Notes under the pieces: generated by a model
What the model was told of the DNA's origin: nothing
Database searches by the model: none
Seen by the model: the letters and a program-made list of their open reading frames with translations, nothing else
Shown: piece by piece, positions 14,114 to 20,346 of the stretch
Numbering within the stretch: position 1 is the stretch's first letter
Layout of the letters: each line of letters starts with the position of its first letter
From: a virus
Length of the DNA stretch: 20,346 nt
IMG/VR virus record: IMGVR_UViG_3300030101_000481
Span: 1 to 20,346 of that record
Direction: 5' to 3' (one strand)
Translations under genes and position numbers: made by a program

Positions 14114-16276
14114 ATGAAATTAGATTTAATAAAACTATCACACTACAATATCCCGCACTTAGTAGAAGATTCAAAGAATGATTGGGTTTCTTTTGGTGAG
14201 GACAATCTATATCCTAACTACTTACTAGACCTATTCTTAGGCAGTGCTATTAATGGTGCTTTAATTAAGTCTATAGGTGCAATGATTTATGGTGAAGGCT
14301 TAGCTGCTACAAATGCAGATGATAATACAGACACTAAAGAATCATATCTACGTTTAACAGAACTATTACATAATTCAGATGATGATGTACTAAAAGACCT
14401 AGCAATGGACTTAAAGCTATTCGGTGGCTGCTATGTTAATGTTATATGGTCTAGGGATCGTAGTAAGATTGCTAAAATGAAACACATACCTGCTCAGTAC
14501 ATACGTTCAGGTAAAATGATTGACGGTGAAATAGACACGTATTATTATAGTGCTAATTGGGCAAAATGTAAAAAGGCAGAATACAGACCACGTGCTTATG
14601 CAGCTTTTAATACTGAGGATAGAACACAAGCAAGTCAAATCTTAATGATTAGAGATAAAAACCCTGCTTTATTTTATGGGTTTGCACCTGATTATGTAGC
14701 TGCAACGGATTGGATTCAAATGGAATTAGAGATTGCTCAGTTTCACTTGTCTAATATAACTAGCGGTATGACTCCTAGTATGCACGTTGGATTCTCTAAC
14801 GGTGTCCCTACAGATGAGGAACGTCGTACTATAGAACGCCAATTAAACGCTAAATTTGCAGGTAGTGGCAATGCAGGTAAAATACTTATTACTTTTAATG
14901 ACGGAAAAGAAACAGCACCAATTATAGAACCTATCCAAATGAATGATGCACAAAGTGCTTGGGAAGGTATGTCAAAACAAGCTGTAAATCAAATTTTAGC
15001 AGGTCATAGAGTTACATCACCGATATTATTTGGAATACGAGCAGAAGGCGGTGGTTTAGGTAATAATGCTGATGAATTACGTGATGCTTTTAGTTTATTT
15101 ACAAACACAGTGGTTATTCCGTTCCAAAACACGCTTTTAAAGGGTTTAGATAAGATATTTAGAGTTAATGATATAAACCTTGATTTATACTTTAAATCGC
15201 TTAAACCTGCCGATTTCATTGATTTAGAAGTTACTAAGACACAAAGCGAGGAAGATCAAGAGAAAGAAGGTGTTACTAAAGAGGATATAAATACAGATAA
15301 TTTAAAGCAAGAATTTAAAGACTTACAAGATATAGACACTAAGCCAACGCAAGGAATGATTGACGAAGCTATAAAGGGTTTAGAGTGGCGTAGAGAATAC
15401 GGACGTGGTGGCACAGAAATTGCGGTTGCTAGAGCAAGAAATATCTCTAATAATGACAACCTTAGTTTAGACACCATAAAAAGAATGAATAGTTTCTTTG
15501 CTAGACACGAAGTAGATAAACAAGCCGAGGGTTTTAATCCTGGCGAAGAAGGTTATCCTTCAGCAGGGAGAATTGCTTGGGCATTATGGGGTGGTGATGC
15601 AGGACAAAGTTGGTCAAAAAAAAAAGTTAAAGAAATAGAGGGCGTTAGAGATGATTTGTCTGATGATGAGTTTGATGAATTATTAGATAATTTACAAGGC
15701 GAACAAATAGATTTAGACAAGTGGGAAATAGTTGATGAACAAGATGAAGGTGTTATAGAAGATTATGAAGAATGGGCAGATGATTTAATTAGAAAAAAAG
15801 AAAACTTTGCAGATGAAATTAGAAGCAAAGAAGATTTGCCAAGTCAATTAGATAAATCATACTATAGGGTTAGATTTAAGTATTACAGAAAAAATAAAAG
15901 AGCAAATAAAAAAGGAAATGGATCGAGGAAATTCTGCCAAAATATGATGCGACTATCAAACGCAGGTTTTGTTTATAGATTAGAAGATATAGACAAAGCT
16001 AGTAGAGAGGGTGTAAATAGGCAATTAGGACATAAGGGCAGACCTTATTCGCTTTGGAAATGGAAAGGCGGAAGGTGGTGCAAACATTCTTGGAGAACGA
16101 TGCTTTACAGGCTTAAAGAAGGAACAGAATTAAAAGAAGGACAAAGTTTAGATGATGACTATAAAAAAGTAGATAGCATACCTAAAAGCTATAAACCAAG
16201 ACCTAGAGGAATAGATATTGCAGAGGGTGTAGCAAATGCAAGTAATAATTGGTATAAATATCCAGGAACAAAATAA
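14114..16276 (+). CDS. Portal protein with two extra C-terminal modules
   Basis: 720 aa, longer than the usual 400-550 for portals. Residues 1-370 form a portal body: 'W-V-S-F-G-E-D-N-L-Y-P-N-Y' (24-36), 'D-L-K-L-F-G-G-C-Y-V-N-V' (99-110), and HLSNITSGMTPSMHV (211-225) before the wing/clip region with VTSPILFGI (300-308). It forms the dodecameric ring for DNA entry and docks terminase and connector. Module A (about 412-505) contains 'F-F-A-R-H-E-V-D-K' and YPSAGRIAWALWGGDAG (481-497), a motif I recall on assorted phage head proteins. A very acidic linker (508-560) follows. Module B (583-668) has S604-R-K-F-C-x2-M-M, 'Y-R-L-E-D-I-D' and YSLWKWKGGRWCKHSW (645-660), resembling a C-terminal domain of phage head morphogenesis proteins. 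The fusion is in one frame, though A10 at 15616-15625 separates the modules. Confidence 0.85.
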   Translation: MKLDLIKLSHYNIPHLVEDSKNDWVSFGEDNLYPNYLLDLFLGSAINGALIKSIGAMIYGEGLAATNADDNTDTKESYLRLTELLHNSDDDVLKDLAMDLKLFGGCYVNVIWSRDRSKIAKMKHIPAQYIRSGKMIDGEIDTYYYSANWAKCKKAEYRPRAYAAFNTEDRTQASQILMIRDKNPALFYGFAPDYVAATDWIQMELEIAQFHLSNITSGMTPSMHVGFSNGVPTDEERRTIERQLNAKFAGSGNAGKILITFNDGKETAPIIEPIQMNDAQSAWEGMSKQAVNQILAGHRVTSPILFGIRAEGGGLGNNADELRDAFSLFTNTVVIPFQNTLLKGLDKIFRVNDINLDLYFKSLKPADFIDLEVTKTQSEEDQEKEGVTKEDINTDNLKQEFKDLQDIDTKPTQGMIDEAIKGLEWRREYGRGGTEIAVARARNISNNDNLSLDTIKRMNSFFARHEVDKQAEGFNPGEEGYPSAGRIAWALWGGDAGQSWSKKKVKEIEGVRDDLSDDEFDELLDNLQGEQIDLDKWEIVDEQDEGVIEDYEEWADDLIRKKENFADEIRSKEDLPSQLDKSYYRVRFKYYRKNKRANKKGNGSRKFCQNMMRLSNAGFVYRLEDIDKASREGVNRQLGHKGRPYSLWKWKGGRWCKHSWRTMLYRLKEGTELKEGQSLDDDYKKVDSIPKSYKPRPRGIDIAEGVANASNNWYKYPGTK

Positions 16277-16284
16277 ATTAAAAT

Positions 16285-16608
16285 ATGGCAATACAATACA
16301 CATTTACAAGTTCAACAGGTATCACTTCTAGTAGTGCTTACCATAAAATATATAAAATTATTTATAATGCAAAACAATCAAATACCGCAAAAGTTTATGC
16401 AGAAGTTTTTCACGACGCAGCAGCTAGAAATTCAAATAAGGTGCCGATAGATGTTGTAGAATTTAATTTTGCTATGTCAATAGGTGACACTGATAAAAAC
16501 TTAGTAAAACAAGCATATGTTGCAATGAAAACGAAAACTAAAGTTAAAGATAGTAGAGGTAAGAATATATCATTAGATTACACGCACAGAGACGTGCGAG
16601 ATGTTTAA
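16285..16608 (+). CDS. Small hypothetical structural protein
   Basis: 107 aa, with no signal peptide or membrane segment. It begins MAIQYTFTSSTGITSSSAYH, then beta-strand-like KIYKIIYNAKQSNTAKVYAE and a charged C-terminus (KTKTKVKDSRGKN, then YTHRDVRDV). It lies between the portal and connector genes with 8- and 11-base AT-rich spacers, and its start AAAATATGGCA is identical in style to that of the connector. Neighbouring position suggests a head, neck or fibre-attachment part, but no family is recognised. Confidence 0.58.
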   Translation: MAIQYTFTSSTGITSSSAYHKIYKIIYNAKQSNTAKVYAEVFHDAAARNSNKVPIDVVEFNFAMSIGDTDKNLVKQAYVAMKTKTKVKDSRGKNISLDYTHRDVRDV

Positions 16609-16619
16609 ATAATTAAAAT

Positions 16620-17207
16620 ATGGCTATACAACACACATTATTTATATCAGCAACAAGATTAAAAAAAGACACAGCATTAGGCGCTTCAGTAGATGACAAC
16701 CTTATAATGCCATATATACTATTGGCACAGGATATGAATATATTACCTGTACTTGGTACTGATCTATATGAAGCACTAAAAACTAAAATACAAGGTGGCA
16801 CACTTACAGGTGATTACAAGATTTTAATGGAAACTTATATACAACCTGCATTGGTACAATTTGCGTTTGCGCAATTAGCGCCGTATTTAAGGCTAAGATT
16901 CGTAAATAATGCAGTTGTAGTTATGGGAGCAACAGAACAATCCTCTAGTGCTACTTATGACGATATAAAGCCTTTAATGGACACAGCTACAGATGCAGCA
17001 CAATTTTACAGACAAAGATTAATTGATTACTTAACTGACAAAGGAAGTGCAACATTCCCTGAATATGCGAGTAATAATGATGCAGGTGAAATGAGTCCGA
17101 CGGTACGTAGTAACTACTATGCAGGATTGAATTTAGATGTAGCACCATTAAGCAATAGAATGAAAAGTTTTTTACAAGGCGCAAATATTACTACTTATGA
17201 CTGTTAA
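16620..17207 (+). CDS. Head-tail connector (adaptor) protein
   Basis: 195 aa, mainly helical. The pattern fits gp6/Ad1-like connectors of Bacteroidetes phages: an N-terminal helix with 'D-D-N-L-I-M-P-Y-I-L-L-A-Q-D', then DMNILPVLGTDLYEALKTKI (38-57), 'Y-I-Q-P-A-L-V-Q-F-A-F' and a C-terminal helix 'A-A-Q-F-Y-R-Q-R-L-I-D-Y-L' followed by FPEY. 'I-L-P-x-L-G-x-x-L-Y-x-x-L' is the strongest signature. Such proteins form a ring under the portal and connect it to the tail or to further neck proteins. Its place two genes after the portal supports this. The last 20 residues differ from what I remember and may be specific to this group. Confidence 0.68.
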   Translation: MAIQHTLFISATRLKKDTALGASVDDNLIMPYILLAQDMNILPVLGTDLYEALKTKIQGGTLTGDYKILMETYIQPALVQFAFAQLAPYLRLRFVNNAVVVMGATEQSSSATYDDIKPLMDTATDAAQFYRQRLIDYLTDKGSATFPEYASNNDAGEMSPTVRSNYYAGLNLDVAPLSNRMKSFLQGANITTYDC

Positions 17208-17275
17208 AAGGCGGACATATCCTAGTAGCTTAGAAAACTTTAAAAAGCTAAAAAATTATATTAAAAAATTAAACA

Positions 17276-17806
17276 ATGGCAGGACAAAGACTAACAGACA
17301 AGACAGCACTAGAACAACAAGTAGGTAGTGGCGATCTACTCATGGTAGTGGACGTAAATGACACTACAGGATCAGCTGAAGGCACATCCAAAAAAATGGA
17401 TTTCAAATACCTTATGCAAACTGATAAAATAAGCGTGTCTAATGCGGAAGTGCAGGATTTGCATAATAACGCAAAAACTTTAGTTGGTGCATTAAGTGGT
17501 TATATGATTACCCCCATAAGTGTTACTTTTTTATGTACATACGCTGCATCTACTGAAAGCTCTAATAAAAATCTATACATAGGTTATAATCATTCTTCTG
17601 ATACTGAATATTGGGACATTAGCTCTAGATTTATGGGCAATGTTACAACTGATGCTAGTTTTGTTTTTGGAGGACGTTCGGGGGGAGCAGGAACAAAAGA
17701 CACTTCTATTATAAATTCACCTTTAGAAATATGGTCAAATGGAGCATTTAATGGTGGGTGGTCTGCTGATGTTTATGTTACTTACGCTTATACTAAAGTA
17801 TTATGA
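17276..17806 (+). CDS. Fibre-like or tail-associated structural protein
   Basis: 176 aa. The first 50 residues, with 'L-T-D-K-T-A-L-E-x-Q-V-G-S-G-D-L-L-M-V-V-D-V-N-D-T' then GTSKKMDFKYLM, form an N-terminal module I associate with virion-attached fibre or appendage proteins of Flavobacteria phages. The remainder (about 75-176) is Ser/Thr/Gly/Asn-rich and beta-strand-like, ending 'W-S-A-D-V-Y-V-T-Y-A-Y-T-K-V-L'. This suits an anchor plus a small receptor-binding or decoration domain. A 68-base gap precedes it with no obvious terminator. Its stop overlaps the next ATG (ATGA), so it is coupled to the exported membrane-protein gene. The receptor-binding role is inferred. Confidence 0.48.
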   Translation: MAGQRLTDKTALEQQVGSGDLLMVVDVNDTTGSAEGTSKKMDFKYLMQTDKISVSNAEVQDLHNNAKTLVGALSGYMITPISVTFLCTYAASTESSNKNLYIGYNHSSDTEYWDISSRFMGNVTTDASFVFGGRSGGAGTKDTSIINSPLEIWSNGAFNGGWSADVYVTYAYTKVL

Positions 17807-18813
17807 TAAAATATATATTATTATTATTACCCTTTTTAGGATTTAGTCAAAGTAACTTTTTTAAGTATGCTACATTCTATACTTCTATGAGTATAAATAC
17901 AAGCATGGTTGAGGATCAAAATTATATAGCTGTATCTAAAGGCTATGAAGATGTTACACAAGTTAATCCATATGATTATAACCTTACAATAGGTTTAAGA
18001 AAAATAGCAAGATTTGATTATGAATATAAAGTTAAAACATGGTACTATGGTACTGAGAAAGCTGTTAGTGACAATGTTACTATTGGTAATAGCATTGGTT
18101 GGGAGTATTTATTTAATTATTCATTTATACGTAATCGTGGTGACAAGTTTACTAACCAGGATTTTTGGCTTAGATACCTTGGAAACAAATGTGTAACTAA
18201 AATACAACTTAAAAATGATGAAAGACGTAATATGGAGTTTATATCGTTTGATACAAGGTATAGACTACAAAAGGGCAACTTTGATTTTACAATGGGCGTT
18301 TTGGGGCGTCAGCATCCTGTTTATCATATCCTTCCTATTCAGGATTTTTGGGTAAGTGGAGAAAGCACATTTAATGATTTAGCAGAAGATTTTGGATATT
18401 CAACGCAATACGTTCAAGGTGATTGGCATTGGTTTAATAATGGTGAATTAATAGCAACGTCAAATGATGAGTTTTACAAGCATTATTTTGGTCAAGCTAT
18501 AGCAAACTATAACAATGAGCAATTAAACGCTTTAGGAAACGTCTATGAGCTTTCTATGGCTATAGGAATAGCATATTACAAACACCATAATAACGCATGG
18601 CTACATACGTGGCTAAATTTAATGCCTTTACACTATGGTTTAAGTGACTATAGTTTTGAGTATGAAGGGGCAGGATTAGACCTAGATGCAGGTATTGTAG
18701 CAGGTCTTAGAGTTACTAAGCATTTAGGATTGTTTGTAGAAGGAACATATTTAAATTATTGGGAAAAGCCAATATATGAGTGCAAGTTTGGATTTAACTA
18801 TTTAATATTTTAA
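17803..18813 (+). CDS. Sec-exported outer-membrane beta-barrel-like protein
   Basis: 336 aa. An N-terminal signal peptide, MIKYILLLLPFLGFSQ (1-16), ends with the flavobacterial FSQ. The mature part is rich in aromatic residues with many alternating-pattern strands, for example 'D-Y-N-L-T-I-G-L-R-K-I', 'F-D-F-T-M-G-V-L-G-R' and 'K-H-L-G-L-F-V-E-G-T-Y-L-N-Y-W'. It ends in phenylalanine after FGFNYLIF, as outer-membrane barrels recognised by BamA do. No lipobox Cys is seen. Phages rarely encode barrels, and an outer-membrane protein expressed late could mask or replace a receptor (superinfection exclusion) or help lysis or release. It is coupled by ATGA overlap to the fibre-like gene and is 2 bases from the next exported protein gene. 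The fold is inferred from pattern only. Confidence 0.62.
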   Translation: MIKYILLLLPFLGFSQSNFFKYATFYTSMSINTSMVEDQNYIAVSKGYEDVTQVNPYDYNLTIGLRKIARFDYEYKVKTWYYGTEKAVSDNVTIGNSIGWEYLFNYSFIRNRGDKFTNQDFWLRYLGNKCVTKIQLKNDERRNMEFISFDTRYRLQKGNFDFTMGVLGRQHPVYHILPIQDFWVSGESTFNDLAEDFGYSTQYVQGDWHWFNNGELIATSNDEFYKHYFGQAIANYNNEQLNALGNVYELSMAIGIAYYKHHNNAWLHTWLNLMPLHYGLSDYSFEYEGAGLDLDAGIVAGLRVTKHLGLFVEGTYLNYWEKPIYECKFGFNYLIF

Positions 18814-18815
18814 CA

Positions 18816-19430
18816 ATGAACAGATTAATTACATTACTATTTATAACATCATTTTCTTTTGGACAAGGTTATGACTTTCAACAACTATGTTTAGATTGCG
18901 CTGAACAAAATGGTTTTTTCTGTGGTGATGATCCTGCTAACTGGACTCAGTATGCTCCTAATGGTTGTGTGCCTAATGGTGAGGGCGGATTAGAGTATTT
19001 AAATGACGGGTGGGATGACTGTGCTGATGGCTCAGACGAAAATGGTGCTGTTCCTACATCACCTGAAGATTGTGGTCCTCCGCCTCAAGAATGTGATACT
19101 ATATATGAAATAGAATACATCTACGAAACAGTTATAGAATATGTTGATGTAATTATCTATGACACCATAATAGAGACAGAATACATATATAATACAGATA
19201 CAGTATATGCAGACGTTTTAGACACTATGTTTATAGATGTTATAGAGTATGTTGAAATATTTACACAAGAATATATTGATTGTGAAACAGGATTGCCGTG
19301 TAGTACAGGCATACAAGAAGCTATAGACAAATCAAAGAATACAGGCTTAATGTACAACCTTAATGGTCAGCACATTAGAAAGCCTGAAAGTATATATATA
19401 GAAAATGGTCAAATTAAAAAAGTATTATAA
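18816..19430 (+). CDS. Exported protein with LDL-receptor class A-like domain
   Basis: 204 aa. Signal peptide MNRLITLLFITSFSFGQ (1-17). Residues 25-86 hold an LDLa-like module: C28, F34-x-C36, C51 and GWDDCADGSDENG (65-77), the classic calcium-binding D-C-x-D-x-S-D-E. The usual fourth Cys before D-G is replaced by Asn63, and C25 and C86 lie outside standard spacing. Residues 94-153 form a low-complexity Tyr/Ile/Asp/Thr/Glu stalk (IYETVIEYVDVIIYDTIIE). The C-terminus, 'M-Y-N-L-N-G-Q ... I-Y-I-E-N-G-Q-I-K-K-V-L', resembles the final hairpin of Bacteroidetes T9SS sorting domains. It is probably a secreted or surface-tethered adhesin-like protein, coupled with the barrel-like gene. LDLa domains are rare in phages. 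Function is unknown. Confidence 0.6.
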   Translation: MNRLITLLFITSFSFGQGYDFQQLCLDCAEQNGFFCGDDPANWTQYAPNGCVPNGEGGLEYLNDGWDDCADGSDENGAVPTSPEDCGPPPQECDTIYEIEYIYETVIEYVDVIIYDTIIETEYIYNTDTVYADVLDTMFIDVIEYVEIFTQEYIDCETGLPCSTGIQEAIDKSKNTGLMYNLNGQHIRKPESIYIENGQIKKVL

Positions 19431-19663
19431 TGAATATATTTAAAGACGATAACAATTGGAATGAAAAGGCAATAATAGGTTTTGTTGCTTTTATAATAAT
19501 GTGTATAATAATGATAGCTGATTTACTTACAGGGTGGTTTGGAAAAGACCTTGTTATAAATGAATTTGTTTATGATTCATTTGTGTGGGTTGTGTTAGGT
19601 TGTTTTGGTATTAGTGGAGTAGAAAAGTTTTCAGGTAAAAAATGTGATAATTCTTGTAAATAA
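19430..19663 (+). CDS. Small two-helix membrane protein, holin candidate
   Basis: 77 aa. Two predicted membrane helices: about 13-31 (KAIIGFVAFIIMCIIMIAD) and about 47-64 (VYDSFVWVVLGCFGISGV), joined by a short loop with LLTGWFGKDL, and a charged Cys-containing tail (KKCDNSCK). Size and topology fit a class II holin, which would open the inner membrane at lysis. It overlaps both neighbours as TAATG, so it is part of one coupled run. No dual-start motif is evident. The alternative is an unrelated small membrane protein; the holin call rests on topology and position. Confidence 0.52.
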   Translation: MNIFKDDNNWNEKAIIGFVAFIIMCIIMIADLLTGWFGKDLVINEFVYDSFVWVVLGCFGISGVEKFSGKKCDNSCK

Positions 19664-19944
19664 TGAAAGAACTTTCAGAAGATTCTAAGTTTGAAATAAG
19701 CCTAAAAACATTAGGTGGAATAGGTGTTTTAATAGCAACGCTAGTAGGTATGTGGTTTAGCCTTAATGCTTCTATAGATGAAGCTAAGCTATTGCCATTA
19801 CCGCCTGAGCCTGAAGTTACTAAAATGGAGTTTAGAATGAAGGACGAAAATATAAGAGCCTCAATTTATTCAACTCAGGAAGATGTTAAAGAAATAAAAG
19901 AGGACATCAAATACCTTAGAGATAAAATAGACAAAATGCAATGA
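19663..19944 (+). CDS. Membrane-anchored coiled-coil protein, spanin/holin-accessory candidate
   Basis: 93 aa. A short charged N-terminus is followed by one membrane helix at about 16-36 (TLGGIGVLIATLVGMWFSLN), a Pro-rich stretch (LLPLPPEPEV), and a charged coiled coil from about 60 to the end (EDVKEIKEDIKYLRDKIDKM). N-terminal anchor plus periplasmic coiled coil is the architecture of an i-spanin (Rz-like) or of a lysis accessory protein. No Rz1-like lipoprotein is nested or adjacent. It is coupled to the holin candidate by TAATG and to the next gene by ATGA. Function is inferred from shape and place. Confidence 0.48.
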   Translation: MKELSEDSKFEISLKTLGGIGVLIATLVGMWFSLNASIDEAKLLPLPPEPEVTKMEFRMKDENIRASIYSTQEDVKEIKEDIKYLRDKIDKMQ

Positions 19945-20330
19945 ATATAACTAACCTTATATATGTCTTACTCACTATCTTATTTTTTATAATAGGTATA
20001 GCTAGTGGTCAGGACTTTATTACTGAGTCTAACTTTGAAGATAGGATTGCAAAAGACATTGTTGCAGTAGAGTTTTGGGTTGAATGGAATAAGTCAAATG
20101 AATTTGCAGAGATTACTAAATTGAATGACTGTGAAAAATATAGAGTTGATATAGGACGTTTTCCAAGCATACAAAAGAAGTATAATGTAACCTGTATACC
20201 TACAGTAATTATATTTGAAAGCGGTGAAGAAAAGGATAGGTTTAAGGCAAACATTATGTTTCAACTAAACGCAACAAAAAAGGACGTGCAAAAAAGCATA
20301 GACAATTTGATGTTAGCAAAATTTGAATAA
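19941..20330 (+). CDS. Exported thioredoxin-fold protein lacking the CxxC site
   Basis: 129 aa. A hydrophobic signal segment ends in IASGQ (20-24), so the domain is probably periplasmic or extracellular. The rest follows a thioredoxin fold: strand VAVEFWVEW (41-49), 'Y-R-V-D-I' (67-71), 'Y-N-V' then cis-Pro motif IPT (86-88), strand VIIFESGEE (89-97) and a final helix. In thioredoxin the W-C-G-P-C motif follows the first strand; here the same place reads W49-N50-K51-S52-N53, so both cysteines are Asn. Two other Cys occur, C64 and C85, the latter directly before I-P-T. It therefore cannot be a standard disulfide oxidoreductase. A binding or chaperone role, or a rewired Cys pair, is possible. 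It overlaps neighbours on both sides (ATGA, TAATG). Confidence 0.62.
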   Translation: MNITNLIYVLLTILFFIIGIASGQDFITESNFEDRIAKDIVAVEFWVEWNKSNEFAEITKLNDCEKYRVDIGRFPSIQKKYNVTCIPTVIIFESGEEKDRFKANIMFQLNATKKDVQKSIDNLMLAKFE

Positions 20331-20346
20331 TGAGAATAAGCAAAAA
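20330..20346 (+). CDS. Start of next gene (cut by right edge)
   Basis: ATG at 20330 overlaps the previous stop as TAATG, the same coupling used by several genes before it. Only MRISK and one partial codon are visible. Some phage M15-type endolysins begin M-x-[IL]-S-K-N-F, and an endolysin would fit behind holin-like genes, but five residues cannot establish that. Confidence 0.45.

Noticed and set aside
17226-17250. TAGCTT/AAGCTA inverted repeat after the connector gene
   Set aside because: Only 6 AT-rich pairs, a 13-base loop and no T tract; not a credible terminator.
17197-17328. 43-codon Lys/Arg-rich ORF across the connector-fibre gap
   Set aside because: It overlaps 53 bases of the fibre-like gene and has low-complexity composition; too weak to call a gene, though it does bridge the 68-base gap.
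1-20346. tRNA genes, CRISPR arrays, insertion sequences, integrase or attachment sites
   Set aside because: No cloverleaf-like, spaced-repeat, transposase or recombinase signal was seen on either strand by reading; a tRNAscan or HMM search would be needed for certainty.

Overview
The window looks like part of the structural and late region of a tailed double-stranded DNA phage (Caudoviricetes) of a Bacteroidetes host, most likely a marine or other aquatic Flavobacteriia. The evidence: every credible gene is on the + strand and densely packed with TAATG, ATGA or short overlaps; the DNA is AT-rich; start codons are preceded by A/T-rich sequence (often AAAATATGGC) with almost no Shine-Dalgarno motifs, as is usual in Bacteroidetes; and exported proteins have signal peptides ending in FSQ, FGQ or SGQ, a flavobacterial style. 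I saw no integrase, repressor, tRNA, CRISPR array or insertion sequence. Family assignments rest on visible motifs and recalled families, not on database searches.

Layout. (1) 3-1067: large terminase, cut by the left edge inside its Walker A motif. (2) 1101-1846: tail assembly chaperone, apparently made as a short form (to 1682) and a -1 frameshifted long form (to 1846) at a T9 run. (3) 1833-9880: tail completion-type proteins, two large tail/baseplate proteins, a 57-aa ORF and the tape measure protein. (4) 9913-12637: XkdF-like prohead protease, acidic scaffold-like protein and major capsid protein, closed by a terminator. (5) 12703-13311: an isolated gene between two terminators, probably the major tail tube protein. 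(6) 13407-17207: two tiny ORFs, a structural hypothetical, a 720-aa portal with two extra C-terminal modules, a small hypothetical and a head-tail connector. (7) 17276-20346: a translationally coupled run: fibre-like protein, a Sec-exported outer-membrane-barrel-like protein, an exported LDL-receptor-A-like protein, two small membrane proteins resembling holin and spanin/holin accessory, an exported thioredoxin-fold protein that lost both active-site cysteines, and the first codons of another gene.

How it works together. Protease, scaffold, capsid, portal, connector and terminase build and fill the head; chaperone, tape measure, tube, completion and hub proteins build a long tail. A repeated element, TTAAC followed by TTTATATTTAT, lies directly upstream of four genes (1101, 9913, 10949, 13407) and probably marks transcription starts; with two terminators it divides the region into units, leaving capsid and tail tube genes in strongly bounded ones. 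The rightmost genes act at the host envelope: lysis, plus a set of exported proteins whose job is unknown and which are the most unusual content here.
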